The notes beneath the pieces were generated by a model. It was not told where the DNA came from and did not search any database. It saw only the letters and a list, made by a program, of their open reading frames with translations. From Pseudomonadota bacterium (GTDB lineage: Bacteria; Pseudomonadota; Alphaproteobacteria; Ferrovibrionales; Ferrovibrionaceae): 58,579 bases of DNA. Each line of letters starts with the position of its first letter. The stretch's first letter is position 1. Below, one piece after another: positions 1 to 7,595 of this stretch. The position numbers and the translations under genes are program-made. Location: assembly GCA_023434425.1 (NCBI GenBank), contig JAEYSS010000136.1, forward strand, positions 1-58,579, given 5' to 3'.

Positions 1-486
1 AGCAAGGGGTGCCGAAGCTGCGGGCGCCGGCGTCGCGGGTGCCGGAGCAGCAGGTGGCGAAGCCGGAGCAGCGGCCGGGGCGGAGGCCACGGCCGGCGGC
101 GCGGGCGCGGCTTCGACCTTCGCTTCGGCCTTTGGTGCAGCCTTCGGTGCAGCGGGTGCAGAGGCCTTGCGGGCAGCGGTAGATCCCGGCCGGCGCAGCT
201 TGATCGCGCCGGCTGCCTGGCCGGTTTCGCCCAGCAGGGCATCGCTCGGCTGGACGGCCCGCGGTGCGGCCGCCTGCTTCGGCGCCTTGCCGGTCGACCC
301 GATCAGCGGACGTTGGGTGGTGGCGGGACTGGCGGTGCGGGCGCCGCCAAGCTGGTCGAGCGCCTGCATGTTGACCTGAACATTGCCGCTGCCGATGTAA
401 TTCTGCGCCAGTGCCGGCGCAGCGACGGCAAAGCCGAGCACCAGCAAGAAGGCGGCAAGCGAATGCGGAACCGGCCTGGCAGCCAT
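1..486 (-). CDS. Exported Ala/Pro-rich protein, 3' part beyond the window edge
   Basis: An open frame begins with ATG at 486 and runs 162 codons to the window edge without a stop, so the C-terminal part is missing. Residues 1-27 look like a Sec signal peptide: a hydrophobic run from about residue 9, then APALA before Q28. A short segment QVNMQALDQLG follows. From about residue 105 the protein is low complexity, with Ala, Pro and Lys, as in a linker crossing the periplasm. Such linkers often precede an OmpA-like peptidoglycan-binding domain, but that domain is not visible, so this is only a guess. It lies 148 bp downstream of the suhB-like gene on the same strand. Confidence 0.6.
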   Translation of the reverse strand, partial: MAARPVPHSLAAFLLVLGFAVAAPALAQNYIGSGNVQVNMQALDQLGGARTASPATTQRPLIGSTGKAPKQAAAPRAVQPSDALLGETGQAAGAIKLRRPGSTAARKASAPAAPKAAPKAEAKVEAAPAPPAVASAPAAAPASPPAAPAPATPAPAASAPLA

Positions 487-634
487 CAAATAATCCCCCG
501 AACCCCGACCCAAATCTCGTCCGTGGCGCGAACGATAGCGGAGCCGGCCGGAACCGACAACCCGGCAAGCAGCCGTCAGAAACAGGAAATCAACGACTTG
601 TGCGGTGCGAATGAGGGTCCGGACCGAGCCCGGA

Positions 635-1423
635 TCAGGCTTTGATCAGCTTGCTGAGCGGCGCATGCAGCACGTCGTTGGCCGCGATGATGCCACCGGT
701 TTCCAGCATCTTGTCGCCGCCGGTGAAATCCGTGACCGTGCCGCCGGCTTCCCGTACCAGCACGATGCCGGCCGCGACATCCCACGGCTGCAGCCCTGTT
801 TCCCAGAATCCGTCGTAACGGCCGGCCGCCACATAGGCCAGATCGAGCGCCGCGGCACCCAGACGGCGGATACCGGCCACTTCGGTCATCACCTTCGTAA
901 CTTCCTTCAGGAAGGATTCATGGCCCGACTTGCCATGGAAAGGTATGCCGGTGCCGAACACGGCCTCGGGCAGCTTGCGCCGCGCCGAGACGCGGATGCG
1001 GCGTTCGTTGACATAGGCGCCGACGCCCTTCTCGGCCCAGAAGAGTTCGTCGCGCACCACATCAAGCACGATGCCGGCGATCAGTTCATTCTCACGCTGC
1101 ACGCCAATCGAAATGGCGAAATGCGGAATGCCATGCAGAAAGTTGGTGGTGCCATCCAGCGGGTCGATGATCCAGTAGGTCTTGCCGTCCTTCGCCTCGA
1201 TGCGGCCGCCCTCTTCCATGATGAAGCCGAAATCGGGACGCAGCTTGACGAGTTCCTGCTGCAGGATCTTCTCGGCCTTGCGATCGGCGGCGGAGACGAA
1301 GTCGGCCGGGCCCTTCTTCGAGACCTGCAGGTGCTCGACCTCGTTGAAATCGCGGATCAGGCTGCGCTGCGCTTTGCGCGCCGCGTTTGCCATTGCATTG
1401 ATCAAAGCCGAACGCAGGGCCAT
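635..1423 (-). CDS. suhB: Inositol monophosphatase family protein (SuhB-like)
   Basis: This is a Mg-dependent phosphatase of the inositol monophosphatase superfamily, 262 aa. Visible motifs are the acidic pair in FIMEEGG (E70, E71), the signature DPLDGTTNF (residues 87-95, with metal ligands D87 and D90), and the C-terminal WDVAAG (D215). In bacteria SuhB hydrolyses myo-inositol 1-phosphate and also binds the transcription complex; which role applies here cannot be told. The frame opens further upstream at 1510, but that start would overlap thiE and adds a basic, non-conserved leader, so ATG 1423 is preferred. It follows thiE by 55 bp on the same strand. Confidence 0.9.
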   Translation of the reverse strand: MALRSALINAMANAARKAQRSLIRDFNEVEHLQVSKKGPADFVSAADRKAEKILQQELVKLRPDFGFIMEEGGRIEAKDGKTYWIIDPLDGTTNFLHGIPHFAISIGVQRENELIAGIVLDVVRDELFWAEKGVGAYVNERRIRVSARRKLPEAVFGTGIPFHGKSGHESFLKEVTKVMTEVAGIRRLGAAALDLAYVAAGRYDGFWETGLQPWDVAAGIVLVREAGGTVTDFTGGDKMLETGGIIAANDVLHAPLSKLIKA

Positions 1424-1478
1424 TGGGGGGACCAGAGGTTGAGGACGGAGGCGTGTTTTGGAAAGGCGGCGGAACCTA

Positions 1479-2135
1479 TCAGCGCTTCCCGTGCTTGGCA
1501 ATCGCCGCATTGAAGGCTTTTACCGCTGCGGCGGGGCCTTCCGGATAGCGCCAGACACCGGCGGAAACCGCCAGGAAATCCGCGCCCGCCTCGATTAACG
1601 GCGGACAGTTCTCGACAGTAATCCCGCCGATGGCCACACAGGGCACTTCCATCAGCTCGGACCACCAGCGGATCAGCTCAGGTTCCGCTTTTGTCTTGGG
1701 CTGCTTGGTGTCGGTGGCGAAGAAGGCGCCGAAGGCGACATAGTCGGCGCCGGCCTCGGCCGCTTCCATCGCCAAGTGGCGGGAGTCGTGGCAGGTGACG
1801 CCGACAATGCGATCCGGTCCGAGAATGCGCCGCGCCTCTTCGTAAGGCGTATCCTCCTGACCAACATGCACGCCATCGGCACCGAACTTGATCGCCAGAT
1901 CGGGCCGGTCATTGATCAGCAACGCGACGTCATGCTCATGGCAGATTGGCAGCAGCGCGTCAGTGGCGCGGCGAACGGTGTTGTCCGACGCAGTCTGTTC
2001 GCCGTCTTTCAGACGCAACTGAAGACAGGCGACATCGCCGGCCCCCAGCGCCTTCTTCAGCTCTTCGGCGAAGGCCGCGGGCTCGATCGCCGGCGGCGTG
2101 ATCAGATAAAGTCGTTGATCTGCCTGCTTGCTCAT
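1479..2135 (-). CDS. thiE: Thiamine phosphate synthase
   Basis: ThiE (218 aa) joins HMP pyrophosphate and thiazole phosphate to give thiamine monophosphate in the cytoplasm. It is a TIM-barrel protein of normal length. Motifs seen: QLRLKDG (39-45, the QLREK strand), NDRPDLA (75-81), GADGVHVGQED (85-95) and VGVTCH (111-116, binding the pyrophosphate), with the phosphate-binding GGI in VAIGGIT. The start at 2135 lies 4 bp after the stop of the upstream alpha/beta hydrolase, so the two are almost certainly co-transcribed. No other thiamine genes and no TPP riboswitch are present, so this gene sits apart from the rest of the pathway. Confidence 0.93.
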   Translation of the reverse strand: MSKQADQRLYLITPPAIEPAAFAEELKKALGAGDVACLQLRLKDGEQTASDNTVRRATDALLPICHEHDVALLINDRPDLAIKFGADGVHVGQEDTPYEEARRILGPDRIVGVTCHDSRHLAMEAAEAGADYVAFGAFFATDTKQPKTKAEPELIRWWSELMEVPCVAIGGITVENCPPLIEAGADFLAVSAGVWRYPEGPAAAVKAFNAAIAKHGKR

Positions 2136-2139
2136 CCCA

Positions 2140-2934
2140 TCAACCCGCGATGAAGTCCTTCAGGGCATCCAGCGTCTCGTCTGGCCGCTCGCCCATCATC
2201 ATATGGCCGCAGCCCGGCAGCACGTCGATGCGGCCAGCCCTGAACTCTTTTGCCCAGCCGCGCGCGGCGCGCAAAGGCGTCATCTGGTCGCGCTCGCCGG
2301 CAATGATTTGCGCCGGCAGCGTGATGGCGGCAACTGCGGCTTTGCCATTCTGGTAGCTGTTGCAGACGCGGAAGCCCAAAGCCAGGCATTCGCGCGGTGC
2401 GCGATCCACCAGGCGGATGGCGCCGTTCAGCAGATGCGCGCCCGGCACGCGGTTGCTGCCGATCTGGTTCTTCTTGGCGATCATCCAGTCGTTCATCAGC
2501 TCGACCACGGTATAGGCGCCGCTGTCGGCCAGTGCCTGCAGTTCCGGATTCACCGCCATCGGGAAGGCAAAACCGAGCAGCGAAATCTTGGCCACGCGCG
2601 ACGGATGCCGCACGGCGGTTTCCAGCGCGATCAGCGCGCCCATCGAATGGCCGACGAGACATGCCTGCTGCACGCCGGCCGCATCCAGCAACTGCGGCAT
2701 CCAGTCGGCGAAAGCCTCGATGCTGTCCGGCATCGGGCCTTCGGAGCGGCCGTTGCCCGGCAGGTCGAGCGCCAGCACGGAGTAACCGTGATAGGCGAAC
2801 CAGCGCGTCTGCATCGCCCAGACCGTATGGTCGCAGGCATTGCCGTGGATGAAGACCACGCAGGGTCTGGTCTTGTCGAAATCCTTGCCACCGGTGGCGG
2901 CAAACACTTTCCTGCCCGCGACGTCGAGCCACAT
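2140..2934 (-). CDS. Alpha/beta-fold hydrolase
   Basis: A 264-aa serine hydrolase of the alpha/beta fold. The oxyanion strand is FIHGNACDHTVW (29-40), the nucleophile elbow is GHSMG with Ser97, the acid is probably Asp in AGERDQMTP, and the catalytic His is in PGCGHMMM near the C-terminus. The substrate cannot be deduced; esterase, lactonase or C-C hydrolase activities are all possible. The gene lies 23 bp after metY and 4 bp before thiE, all on the minus strand. It probably belongs to a metY-hydrolase-thiE-suhB transcript, though no shared pathway is evident. Confidence 0.88.
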   Translation of the reverse strand: MWLDVAGRKVFAATGGKDFDKTRPCVVFIHGNACDHTVWAMQTRWFAYHGYSVLALDLPGNGRSEGPMPDSIEAFADWMPQLLDAAGVQQACLVGHSMGALIALETAVRHPSRVAKISLLGFAFPMAVNPELQALADSGAYTVVELMNDWMIAKKNQIGSNRVPGAHLLNGAIRLVDRAPRECLALGFRVCNSYQNGKAAVAAITLPAQIIAGERDQMTPLRAARGWAKEFRAGRIDVLPGCGHMMMGERPDETLDALKDFIAG

Positions 2935-2957
2935 ATCCGCGTTCCTCGCTGCTTTTC

Positions 2958-4271
2958 TTATTCTGCTGCGGCCCTGACGGCCTTCTGCGACGCACGCAGC
3001 GCCTGGTTCAGATCGTCGATCAGATCCTGGCTGTCCTCCAGGCCCACCGACAGGCGGACCAGTTCCTCGCCGATGCCGGCCGCCTTCAGTTCGGCCGCCG
3101 ACATCTGCTGGTGCGTCGTGCTGGCCGGATGGATCACCAGCGACTTGGCATCGCCGACATTGGCCAGGTGCGAAAACACCTGCAGCGTCTCGATCAGCAC
3201 CCGGCCCGCTTCACGCCCGCCCTTGACGCCGAAGCTGAACACCGCGCCGCAGCCCTTGGGCAGCAGCTGTTTCGCCAGCGCATGATCGGGATGCTCTTCC
3301 AGTTCCGGATACGACACCCAGGCGACCGCCGGATGGCTTTTCAGGAAGGCGACGACCTTGCGGCTGTTCTCGATATGCCGTGCCATGCGCAAAGGCAGCG
3401 TCTCGACGCCCTGCAGCAGATGGAAAGCATTCGTGGGCGACATGCAGGCGCCGAAGTCGCGCAGGCCCTCGGCGCGCGCGCGCATGATGAAGGCGCTGGG
3501 GCCGAATTCCTCGGCGAAGTCGAGGCCGTGATAGCCCGCGTAAGGCTCGGTGATGGTGGGGAATTTGCCCGAGGCTTCCCAGTCGAAGCGGCCGGAATCG
3601 ATCAGTGCGCCGCCGATGGCGACGCCATGGCCGCCGAGGAATTTGGTGACCGAATGCATCACCAGGTCGGCGCCATGCTCGAAGCCGCGGAACAGATAGG
3701 GCGTGGCGAAGGTGCAATCGAGCATCAGCGGAATGCCGGCATCATGCGCGATCTTCGCCACGGCTGGCACATCGAGCACTTCGAGGCCGGGATTGCCGAG
3801 GATCTCGCCGAACACCAGTCGCGTCTCCGGTTTGATCGCCGCCCTGATCGCGGCATGGTCGCGCGGATCGACGAAGGTGGTGGTGATGCCGAAGCGCGGC
3901 AGCGTATGCACGAGGATGTTGTAGCTGCCGCCGTAGATATTGCGCGAGGCGACGATATGCCCGCCCTGCCCCATCAGCGTGGCAATCGCGAGATGCATCG
4001 CCGCCTGGCCGGACGCCGTGCAGACTGCGCCGACGCCACCTTCGAGGGCTGCGAGGCGTTCTTCCAGCACCGCGACGGTGGGATTGGAGATGCGCGAATA
4101 GATATGCCCGCCGCGTTCGAGGTTGAACAGGGCGGCCGCATGGTCGGCATCGCGGAAGACGTAGGACGTCGTCTGGTAAATCGGCACGGCGCGCGCGCCG
4201 GTCGCCGGATCGGGCTGCTGGCCGGCATGCAGGCTCAGCGTGTCGAAGCGGAAGAATTTGGGTTCCAGCAT
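2958..4271 (-). CDS. metY: O-acetylhomoserine sulfhydrylase / aminocarboxypropyltransferase
   Basis: A 437-aa PLP enzyme of the Cys/Met metabolism family, which makes homocysteine directly from O-acetylhomoserine and sulfide in methionine synthesis. The start FRFDTLSLHAGQ and length of about 430 aa are typical of MetY rather than of the shorter cystathionine synthases/lyases. The active-site Tyr/Arg stretch is YSRISNPT (58-65), and the PLP lysine is K210 in HSVTKFLGGHG. SD-like GGGAGG lies just before ATG 4271. A hairpin with a U-tract sits 56 nt upstream in the same orientation, so expression may involve attenuation (separate entry). I see no SAM riboswitch. Confidence 0.92.
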   Translation of the reverse strand: MLEPKFFRFDTLSLHAGQQPDPATGARAVPIYQTTSYVFRDADHAAALFNLERGGHIYSRISNPTVAVLEERLAALEGGVGAVCTASGQAAMHLAIATLMGQGGHIVASRNIYGGSYNILVHTLPRFGITTTFVDPRDHAAIRAAIKPETRLVFGEILGNPGLEVLDVPAVAKIAHDAGIPLMLDCTFATPYLFRGFEHGADLVMHSVTKFLGGHGVAIGGALIDSGRFDWEASGKFPTITEPYAGYHGLDFAEEFGPSAFIMRARAEGLRDFGACMSPTNAFHLLQGVETLPLRMARHIENSRKVVAFLKSHPAVAWVSYPELEEHPDHALAKQLLPKGCGAVFSFGVKGGREAGRVLIETLQVFSHLANVGDAKSLVIHPASTTHQQMSAAELKAAGIGEELVRLSVGLEDSQDLIDDLNQALRASQKAVRAAAE

Positions 4272-4327
4272 GGCGCCCTCCCGGGAAAATCTTTTCAGAC
4301 CGGATGGGTAGCAGAGAACGGGGGCAT

Positions 4328-4361
4328 AAAAAAAGGCCGCCGGTTAAGTCGCCGGCGGCCT
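4328..4361 (-). terminator. Intrinsic terminator in the region upstream of metY
   Basis: Read on the minus strand this is a perfect 10-bp GC-rich stem (arms 4334-4343 and 4352-4361, 8-nt loop) followed by seven U. No minus-strand gene lies immediately upstream. It could end an antisense RNA from the tetR region, or act as an attenuator inside a long metY leader. Confidence 0.6.
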
Positions 4362-4389
4362 GGAGGTCAAAACCAACAGGGAGGAAACT

Positions 4390-4440
4390 ATGACCGAACT
4401 GAAATCTCTCACTGGCGCCAGTATCGCCGGCCGCACTTAA
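4390..4440 (+). CDS. Possible 16-codon leader ORF before the TetR gene
   Basis: ATG at 4390 is preceded by a strong ribosome-binding sequence (GGGAGG, 6 nt upstream) and followed by 16 codons reading MTELKSLTGASIAGRT and a TAA stop, 6 nt before the GTG start of the TetR gene. The strong SD contrasts with the absence of one for the TetR start, so translational coupling is conceivable. No similarity is recognised, and the ORF is short enough to be fortuitous. Confidence 0.25.
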   Translation: MTELKSLTGASIAGRT

Positions 4441-4446
4441 GATTTC

Positions 4447-5100
4447 GTGAAGCGCCGCCGATCCTGTATGGTCGAAGGCATGACAAAACTGGCTGCCGTG
4501 TCACAGGACGCGCCGGAAGTCCCCAGCGGCCCGGCCCAGGACCGCCTGCTGGATGCCGCGCTGGTGTGTTTCCGCCGGCTGGGCGGCAAGCGCACCCGGA
4601 TCGAGGATATTGCCGCCGAAGCCGGAATCGCCCGCACCGCCGTTTACCGGCATTACCAGAACAAGCGCGCCATCGTGGCGGCGCTCGCCAGCCGCTGGCT
4701 GGCCGAGGACGAGACCCGGCTGGCCGCCATCGCCCGCGATACCGGCCGCAGCCCGGCCGCCCGGCTGCAGGCGTTTCTGCTGATGGATGCTGAAAATACA
4801 AGGCGTTACCTGTCCGACCCCTGCCTGGTCGAGGTGCTGGACGAGGTGATGAAACACCTCGCCGGGATGCTGCGGCAGCATCGCAACAACATCCGCCGCC
4901 ACCTGACCGGCCTGCTGGCCGAAGGCAGCACGGCCGGCGCCTTCCGCGGCGAGCCGGCCGAGAAGCTGGCCGTCGCCATCGACGACCTGATGAGCCGTTT
5001 CCACGACCCGCGGCTGGCCGCCGATCTGGACAAAACCATCTGGCAGGACCGCGCCTTAGCGGCCGTCGACATGATTTTGAGAACTGTTCGGGCACGCTGA
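4447..5100 (+). CDS. TetR family transcriptional regulator
   Basis: A TetR-type repressor of up to 217 aa. The N-terminal DNA-binding domain carries the helix-turn-helix at about residues 50-72 (TRIEDIAAEAGIARTAVYRH). The C-terminal ligand-binding part has many charged helices (KHLAGMLRQHRNNIRRH). Three starts are possible: GTG 4447, ATG 4468 and ATG 4480; none has a good SD. The next gene begins 41 bp downstream on the same strand, and the gap and the start of that gene contain palindromes built from TGTC/GACA. The simplest reading is that this regulator controls the following gene. The ligand is unknown. Confidence 0.88.
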   Translation: MKRRRSCMVEGMTKLAAVSQDAPEVPSGPAQDRLLDAALVCFRRLGGKRTRIEDIAAEAGIARTAVYRHYQNKRAIVAALASRWLAEDETRLAAIARDTGRSPAARLQAFLLMDAENTRRYLSDPCLVEVLDEVMKHLAGMLRQHRNNIRRHLTGLLAEGSTAGAFRGEPAEKLAVAIDDLMSRFHDPRLAADLDKTIWQDRALAAVDMILRTVRAR

Positions 5101-5111
5101 TTGGTTTTGAC

Positions 5112-5140
5112 ATGTGACATTTTTTGTCATATGTCTGACA
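5112..5140. promoter_or_regulatory. Palindromes before the ORF at 5142 (candidate TetR operator)
   Basis: Two inverted repeats are packed into 29 bp between the TetR stop and the next start codon. The first is ATGTGACA (5112-5119), a 5-nt spacer, then TGTCATAT (5125-5132), with one mismatch. The second is the perfect TGTCTGACA (5132-5140), which ends one base before ATG 5142. A near-identical TGTCAGACA recurs at 5292-5300. Size and symmetry fit a TetR-family operator, but binding is inferred. Confidence 0.5.
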
Positions 5141-5141
5141 C

Positions 5142-5618
5142 ATGACCCTGCTGAAGAATCGCCTGATGCGCCACGGCATGGCCGCCCTGCTTGCCGTCTC
5201 GGCCGGGCTGGCGCGGCACCCGGCGCTCTGGCCCCTGAGTCGGACCTGGTCGCGCCGGCTGGCTGCCATGACCGTCCAACGCAAGAAAATTTGTCAGACA
5301 AGCAGACAAATTTCCGACCTCGGCACGGCCTGGCAGCGGGGCTTTCCCAGCGCGAAACAGGTGCCGATCGAGGCGGTCACGACCGATACCGTCTTTGCAC
5401 GGATCGAAACGCCCTGCCCGCTCAGGGGCACCGGCCGGACCGCGGCCTGCTGGCGCATGATGGAATACGACCGTGCGGTCGCAGCCGCCGCTGGCGGACA
5501 GTTCGTCGTGCTGCAGAGCCAGGTCGAGCCCGGCGTCACCAGCTGTCGCGTCGCACTGCGCCGGGCCGGCGAGGAGATGTCGGACCTCGTGCCCGCACAT
5601 CTCCGCACTCCTGGCTAA
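5142..5618 (+). CDS. Hypothetical protein, likely partner of the TetR regulator
   Basis: A 158-aa frame 41 bp after the TetR gene. Residues 1-45 are basic and hydrophobic. The C-terminal half (about 88-145) has an ordered Cys-containing pattern: IETPCPL, then AACWRMMEYD, GGQFVVLQSQ and EPGVTSCRVALRR. This recalls, weakly, the L-2-amino-thiazoline-4-carboxylate hydrolase-like family, but I would not assign it. The stop overlaps the convergent azoR stop by 4 bp. An inverted repeat at 5287-5313 lies inside the frame, so a start downstream of 5142 (for example ATG 5268) cannot be excluded. Confidence 0.5.
   Translation: MTLLKNRLMRHGMAALLAVSAGLARHPALWPLSRTWSRRLAAMTVQRKKICQTSRQISDLGTAWQRGFPSAKQVPIEAVTTDTVFARIETPCPLRGTGRTAACWRMMEYDRAVAAAAGGQFVVLQSQVEPGVTSCRVALRRAGEEMSDLVPAHLRTPG
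5287..5313. repeat. Perfect 9-bp inverted repeat containing TGTCAGACA
   Basis: Arms AAATTTGTC (5287-5295) and GACAAATTT (5305-5313), 9-nt spacer. The left arm overlaps TGTCAGACA, the same palindrome as TGTCTGACA at 5132-5140. AT-rich bases in a GC-rich neighbourhood suggest a protein-binding site, although it lies inside the frame starting at 5142. Confidence 0.5.
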
Positions 5619-6307
5619 GCCGCTGCTGCCAGCCCGCGACGGTGCAGCAGATCGTCGACGAGGTCGTCGACCCTTGCTTCGGCCTGCAGGATCGACTGCG
5701 CGAGGCGTTCGTCGGCGAATTCGTCATACTCGACAGCAGCGGTATGAACATCGGTGATACCGATATAGGCAAAGGCCGTGCGGGCGCTGGCCTCGACATG
5801 ATTCATCGCCGCGATGCGCCCACCGGGCTCATAGCCGTAGTCGCCGCGCGACCCCAGCAGCACCAGTGTCTTGTTCTGCCCCGCCAGCAGCGGCCAGTAG
5901 GGCTCGCCGTCACGCAGGCGATCAAACCCAAAGGTGCGGCCGACGCGCACGATGTTGTCGATATACGCCTTGAACTGCGCCGGCGGTCCGAAATTGTACA
6001 TCGGCAGACCGGCGACGATGATATCGGCGGCGATCACTTCATCGATCAGCCGGTCGCTCAGCGCCAGCGTCTCGCGCATCCATGGCATGCGCTGATCCGG
6101 CGGCGTGAAGGCGGCATGAATCCAGTCGCCGGTCACCGGCGGCGGCGGGCTCTGTCCGAGATCGCGCTGCAGCACCGCATCCTGCGGGCGGCGGCTGCGC
6201 CAGCGCGACAGGAAGCGCGCGGTCAGGCGGCGCGTATGCGAGCCGAAGCGATGGGTGGCCGAACTCTGCGGCCGGGCGCTGGCGTCGAGAACCAGAAGCG
6301 TGGTCAT
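5615..6307 (-). CDS. azoR: FMN-dependent NADH-azoreductase
   Basis: A 230-aa flavodoxin-like NAD(P)H:quinone/azo reductase of the AzoR family. The FMN-binding loop is MYNFGPPAQFKAYIDNIVR followed by GRTF; the second flavin contact is in LLGSRGDYGYEPGG. The N-terminal strand LLVLDASARP precedes the phosphate-binding Ser cluster. AzoR enzymes reduce quinones by two electrons and protect against thiol stress. ATG 6307 is preceded by GGAGA at SD distance; the frame remains open far upstream without meaning. It is divergent from a LysR regulator, the usual arrangement for a regulated azoR/mdaB-type gene. Confidence 0.9.
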   Translation of the reverse strand: MTTLLVLDASARPQSSATHRFGSHTRRLTARFLSRWRSRRPQDAVLQRDLGQSPPPPVTGDWIHAAFTPPDQRMPWMRETLALSDRLIDEVIAADIIVAGLPMYNFGPPAQFKAYIDNIVRVGRTFGFDRLRDGEPYWPLLAGQNKTLVLLGSRGDYGYEPGGRIAAMNHVEASARTAFAYIGITDVHTAAVEYDEFADERLAQSILQAEARVDDLVDDLLHRRGLAAAA

Positions 6308-6389
6308 GCGGTCTCCATAGATGAAAGAGTGTGACGCAGACCACGTAAGCCGCGCGACATGGCACGACAAATGCGAATTGCTCAGGCCG

Positions 6390-6412
6390 ATGGCTGACCT
6401 AGATTCAGCCAT
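6390..6412. promoter_or_regulatory. 8-bp palindrome abutting the LysR start codon
   Basis: Perfect inverted repeat ATGGCTGA (6390-6397), 7-nt spacer, TCAGCCAT (6405-6412). It directly touches ATG 6413 of the LysR gene and lies 83 bp upstream of the azoR start. LysR proteins bind T-N11-A type dyads in divergent promoter regions, so this is a good candidate for autorepression and azoR control. No SD separates it from the ATG. Confidence 0.55.
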
Positions 6413-7300
6413 ATGACCCAGACCCGAAAACTGCCGCCGCTCGGCGCCCTGCGCGCCTTCGAAGCCGCCGCGCGCCATCTCAGCTTCAAGGCCGCCGCCG
6501 ACGAGCTGGCGGTAACGCCCACTGCGATCAGCCACCAGCTGCGCCTGCTGGAAGACAGCATCGGCCAGCGCCTGTTCGAACGAAAAATCCGCAAGGTGAC
6601 TCTGACGCCGGCCGGCGACGTGCTCTATCCGGTGCTGCGCGACGGTCTCGATTCGTTTGCACAGGCCATCGAACGGCTGCGCGCCGGACCGCAGCGCCGG
6701 CGGCTCACGCTGTCGGCCACGCCGGCTTTCGTCGCCAAATGGCTGGTGCCGCGACTGGGCGACTGGCAGGCGCGCCATCCCGGGATCGACCTGCACCTGC
6801 ATGCCTCGGAAGCGCCAGTGGATCTCGCCAACGGCAGCGCCGATGCCGCGATCCGCTATGGCCGCGGCAACTGGCCCAATCTGCTGAGCGAGCAACTGCT
6901 GCCGAGCCTGTTCGCGCCAGTGGCGAGTGCACGGTTGAAGCTTCGCAAGCCTGCGGATCTGCAGGCTCACACATTGCTGCATTTCGACTGGCGCCAGCGA
7001 CGACGCGACACGCCGACCTGGAAACGCTGGTCGCAGCAGGCCGGCATCGCACTGGATATCTCGGGCGGACTCCGCTTCAGCGACGAGAGCCATGCCATCC
7101 AGGCCGCCATCGCGGGTCAGGGCGTTGCACTGCTCGGACTGCCGCTGGTGGCAGCCGAACTGGCCAGCGGCGCGCTGGTGCAGCCTTTCGGCCCCATGCT
7201 GCAGGGCGATAGCTACCACCTGGTCACCGCACCGCAGCGCGCGCAGCAGCCGGAGATCGTCGCCCTGCAAAACTGGCTGCGCGCCGCAGCTACGTCTTGA
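6413..7300 (+). CDS. LysR family transcriptional regulator (GcvA-like)
   Basis: A 295-aa regulator with an N-terminal winged helix-turn-helix (about 10-68: LRAFEAAARHLSFKAAADEL, VTPTAISHQLRLLE) and a periplasmic-binding-like effector domain from about residue 95. The opening PPLGALRAFEAAAR and the dimer strand LTLSATPAFVAKWLVPRL are typical of the GcvA subgroup. It is transcribed away from azoR and probably controls it; the palindrome at 6390-6412 is the likely site. The end overlaps the convergent DUF1192 gene by 11 bp. The effector is unknown. Confidence 0.92.
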   Translation: MTQTRKLPPLGALRAFEAAARHLSFKAAADELAVTPTAISHQLRLLEDSIGQRLFERKIRKVTLTPAGDVLYPVLRDGLDSFAQAIERLRAGPQRRRLTLSATPAFVAKWLVPRLGDWQARHPGIDLHLHASEAPVDLANGSADAAIRYGRGNWPNLLSEQLLPSLFAPVASARLKLRKPADLQAHTLLHFDWRQRRRDTPTWKRWSQQAGIALDISGGLRFSDESHAIQAAIAGQGVALLGLPLVAAELASGALVQPFGPMLQGDSYHLVTAPQRAQQPEIVALQNWLRAAATS

Positions 7301-7466
7301 AGAAACTGGCGGCGGTGCCGCGCGCTGCCTGCTTGCTTTTGATCACGTCGCGGATGGTGGCGATCTCGGCTTCAAGCTCAAGGATGCGTTCCTCAAGACC
7401 CTCGATCGACATGGTTTCGAATTTCGGCAGCGCCGGCTTGCGCCTCTCGGCCTCGTCCCAGTCCAT
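7290..7466 (-). CDS. DUF1192 family small protein
   Basis: A 58-aa protein reading MDWDEAERRKPALPKF at the start, then a predicted coiled coil (LEERILELEAEIATIRDVI, about residues 24-42), and ending AASFFKT. The WDE/RRKP opening, coiled coil and SFF end are characteristic of the alphaproteobacterial DUF1192 family, whose function is unknown. ATG 7466 has a GGAGG-like sequence upstream. It is divergent from the quinone reductase gene and overlaps the LysR 3' end by 11 bp. Confidence 0.85.
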   Translation of the reverse strand: MDWDEAERRKPALPKFETMSIEGLEERILELEAEIATIRDVIKSKQAARGTAASFFKT

Positions 7467-7595
7467 TCCGGCCTCCCTGATCCAATCCGAACCTAATACT
7501 AGCCGCCGCCGGAAAGCCGGATAAAGCGAAACCTGCCGGCTTGCCGTCAGGCCCCGCTGCGATTAGATCACGCATAGCCCCATGAGGAGACGAGC

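Noticed and set aside
4272..4446. SAM-II or other S-adenosylmethionine riboswitch before metY
   Set aside because: The conserved GCUAAA-type core and pseudoknot elements are not visible; only a terminator hairpin is present.
5114..6334. 406-codon plus-strand frame over the azoR region
   Set aside because: It covers azoR on the opposite strand and has no recognisable domain; the azoR frame has the FMN motifs.
7297..7524. 75-codon plus-strand frame after the LysR gene
   Set aside because: Ser/Arg-rich reverse of the DUF1192 gene, which has a family-like sequence on the minus strand.
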